DNA of 42,054 nt, taken from IMG/VR virus record IMGVR_UViG_3300022929_003735, positions 1 to 42,054 of that record, one strand, 5' to 3'. The stretch comes from a virus. Positions 41,219 through 42,054 of the stretch are shown one piece after another (positions within the stretch are counted from its first letter, which is position 1; every line of letters starts with the position of its first letter). The translations under genes were made by a program, and so were the position numbers. The notes below the pieces were generated by a model. The model saw only the letters and a program-made list of their open reading frames with translations, was not told where the DNA came from and ran no database searches.

Positions 41219-42054
41219 GTAGTCTGACCTTTTTCTACCTTCTTATAATAACTAAGACCTTCAACTTCGTAGTTCATAATCAATAGTTCCGTCCCTTTGG
41301 ATTGAGCCTTTCCACTACTTGCACCTGCGGCTTTGGAAAAGTCCTTAGTGACCCAAGCATGAGTCTCCTTTGGGAACCATTGATGTAGAAGGTCGAAATC
41401 ATAATAAGATAAAGAATACTTAGACTCAACTTTCGATAATACGTTAGCAAGTCTTTCATGGTCGTCACGGTCAAAGTCATGATTTGAATAATAGTTTTCA
41501 GTTTTCCAATACGGAGGGTCCAAATAGATATATGTCGTTGGTGAGTCATATTTTTCAATGACATCAGCAAAGTCCATATTCTCAACGTGAGTGATAGCTA
41601 AGAACTTCTCCACCCACTTCTCATTCCTCAATTTATCACGGAAGGTAAGGAACTTAGACTTATACTTCCCTTTAAGGTCAATAAACTTAGAGGTTTCAGG
41701 TTTACTACCGCTGAAGACTGAAGTAAGGATATAAGCATATTTTGCAGCCACCTCATAGTCAGGACCATTTACCTCAAACCCATCAGCAAAGATTTCACTC
41801 TGAAATTGTTCAAACTGTAAACGATAGATTGCTGGTGTTGGGAACTCACCCTTCTGTTGACAAGGGATTGCCTCAACAGCCTTCAATAGCTCTGTAGGGT
41901 TTTGAATACATTGAAACAAATTATAATTCAACGGATTGAAGTCATTATAGACAACCCTTTTTAAGTTTGGATACTTTTCCATATCCATATTATAGAAACA
42001 CCAAAACATTCCACCGAATGTCTCGACATACGTCTCCATATCTTGTGGGTAATA
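41206..42054 (-). CDS. Dam-type (D12) adenine-N6 DNA methyltransferase, 5' end outside window
   Basis: The protein follows the D12-class adenine methyltransferases (Dam, M.DpnII). The start of the visible part (YVETFGGMFWCFY) corresponds to motif I EPFxGxGS/AVF, YNDFNPL to motif II, and YIYLDPPYWK is the catalytic DPPY. VNGPDYEVAAKYAYILTSVF is the central helical region. An in-frame ATG lies at 42039, but codons continue open to the window edge (Y-Y-P-Q-D before it) and family members normally have residues before motif I, so the gene probably starts outside. The GGM in place of GxGS is a variation to note. No restriction partner is nearby. It would methylate adenine to protect phage DNA or mimic host methylation. 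Confidence 0.8.
   Translation of the reverse strand, partial: YYPQDMETYVETFGGMFWCFYNMDMEKYPNLKRVVYNDFNPLNYNLFQCIQNPTELLKAVEAIPCQQKGEFPTPAIYRLQFEQFQSEIFADGFEVNGPDYEVAAKYAYILTSVFSGSKPETSKFIDLKGKYKSKFLTFRDKLRNEKWVEKFLAITHVENMDFADVIEKYDSPTTYIYLDPPYWKTENYYSNHDFDRDDHERLANVLSKVESKYSLSYYDFDLLHQWFPKETHAWVTKDFSKAAGASSGKAQSKGTELLIMNYEVEGLSYYKKVEKGQTTLDI

Noticed and set aside
41206-42039. Taking ATG at 42039 as the true start of the Dam-like gene
   Set aside because: The frame continues open to the window end, and family members have residues before motif I, so the gene is treated as partial.

Overview
The window looks like part of a large tailed-phage genome (probably T4-like or jumbo) infecting a Bacteroidetes host. 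The evidence is tightly packed genes with many TAATG or ATGA overlaps, many small unassigned ORFs, phage-type families (GH24 lysozyme, DUF3310, orphan DNA methyltransferases, fibres ending in S74 chaperone domains), and AT-rich DNA. Two candidate promoters match the Bacteroidetes TTTG / TAnnTTTG pattern. The TonB-dependent receptor and the eukaryote-like type II glutamine synthetase are also gene types familiar from that phylum. I see no capsid, terminase or polymerase gene here, so phage origin is inferred, and I see no tRNA, CRISPR array or transposase.

Layout. 1-7060 (minus strand): lysozyme, a beta-class DNA methyltransferase, small phage genes, a GT11 fucosyltransferase-like gene, a DUF2452 gene, a 531-aa protein with a WCTA module, and a sulfotransferase-like gene. 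7085-15224 (mixed strands): a small Cys protein, an acidic unknown, three proteins with Fe(II)/2-oxoglutarate oxygenase signatures, a NodU/TobZ-type carbamoyltransferase, a tandem GT17-like glycosyltransferase and another fucosyltransferase-like gene. 15279-28903 (minus): a fibre operon with three giant collagen-like proteins (1217, 1335 and 1250 aa), a two-domain LamG lectin-like protein and an 82-aa protein. 29034-32695: an unknown gene, then a glutamine synthetase, unknown, thioredoxin, glutaredoxin operon and small acidic proteins. 32780-35311: a complete TonB-dependent receptor between terminators. 35431-42054: a small basic protein, a PcfJ-like protein, a 692-aa collagen-lysyl-glycosyltransferase-like protein, an LRR protein and a Dam-like methyltransferase cut by the window edge.

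How the genes fit together (inference). The three fibres are collagens with long runs of Gly-X-Lys, so Lys sits in the Y position that animal lysyl hydroxylases modify. The 692-aa protein carries the glycosyltransferase and accessory domains of animal PLOD lysyl hydroxylase/glucosyltransferases, including DSYD, LNSGGFIG, HGNGP and the IFQTLN region. It lacks the PLOD C-terminal oxygenase domain and has a class I SAM methyltransferase domain inserted in the middle. Separate oxygenases could supply the missing hydroxylation. Fucosyltransferase-like, GT17-like, carbamoyltransferase and sulfotransferase genes could extend or cap the glycan. Together they suggest a phage-encoded pathway that makes hydroxylated, glycosylated collagen fibres, which is the most notable content of the window.
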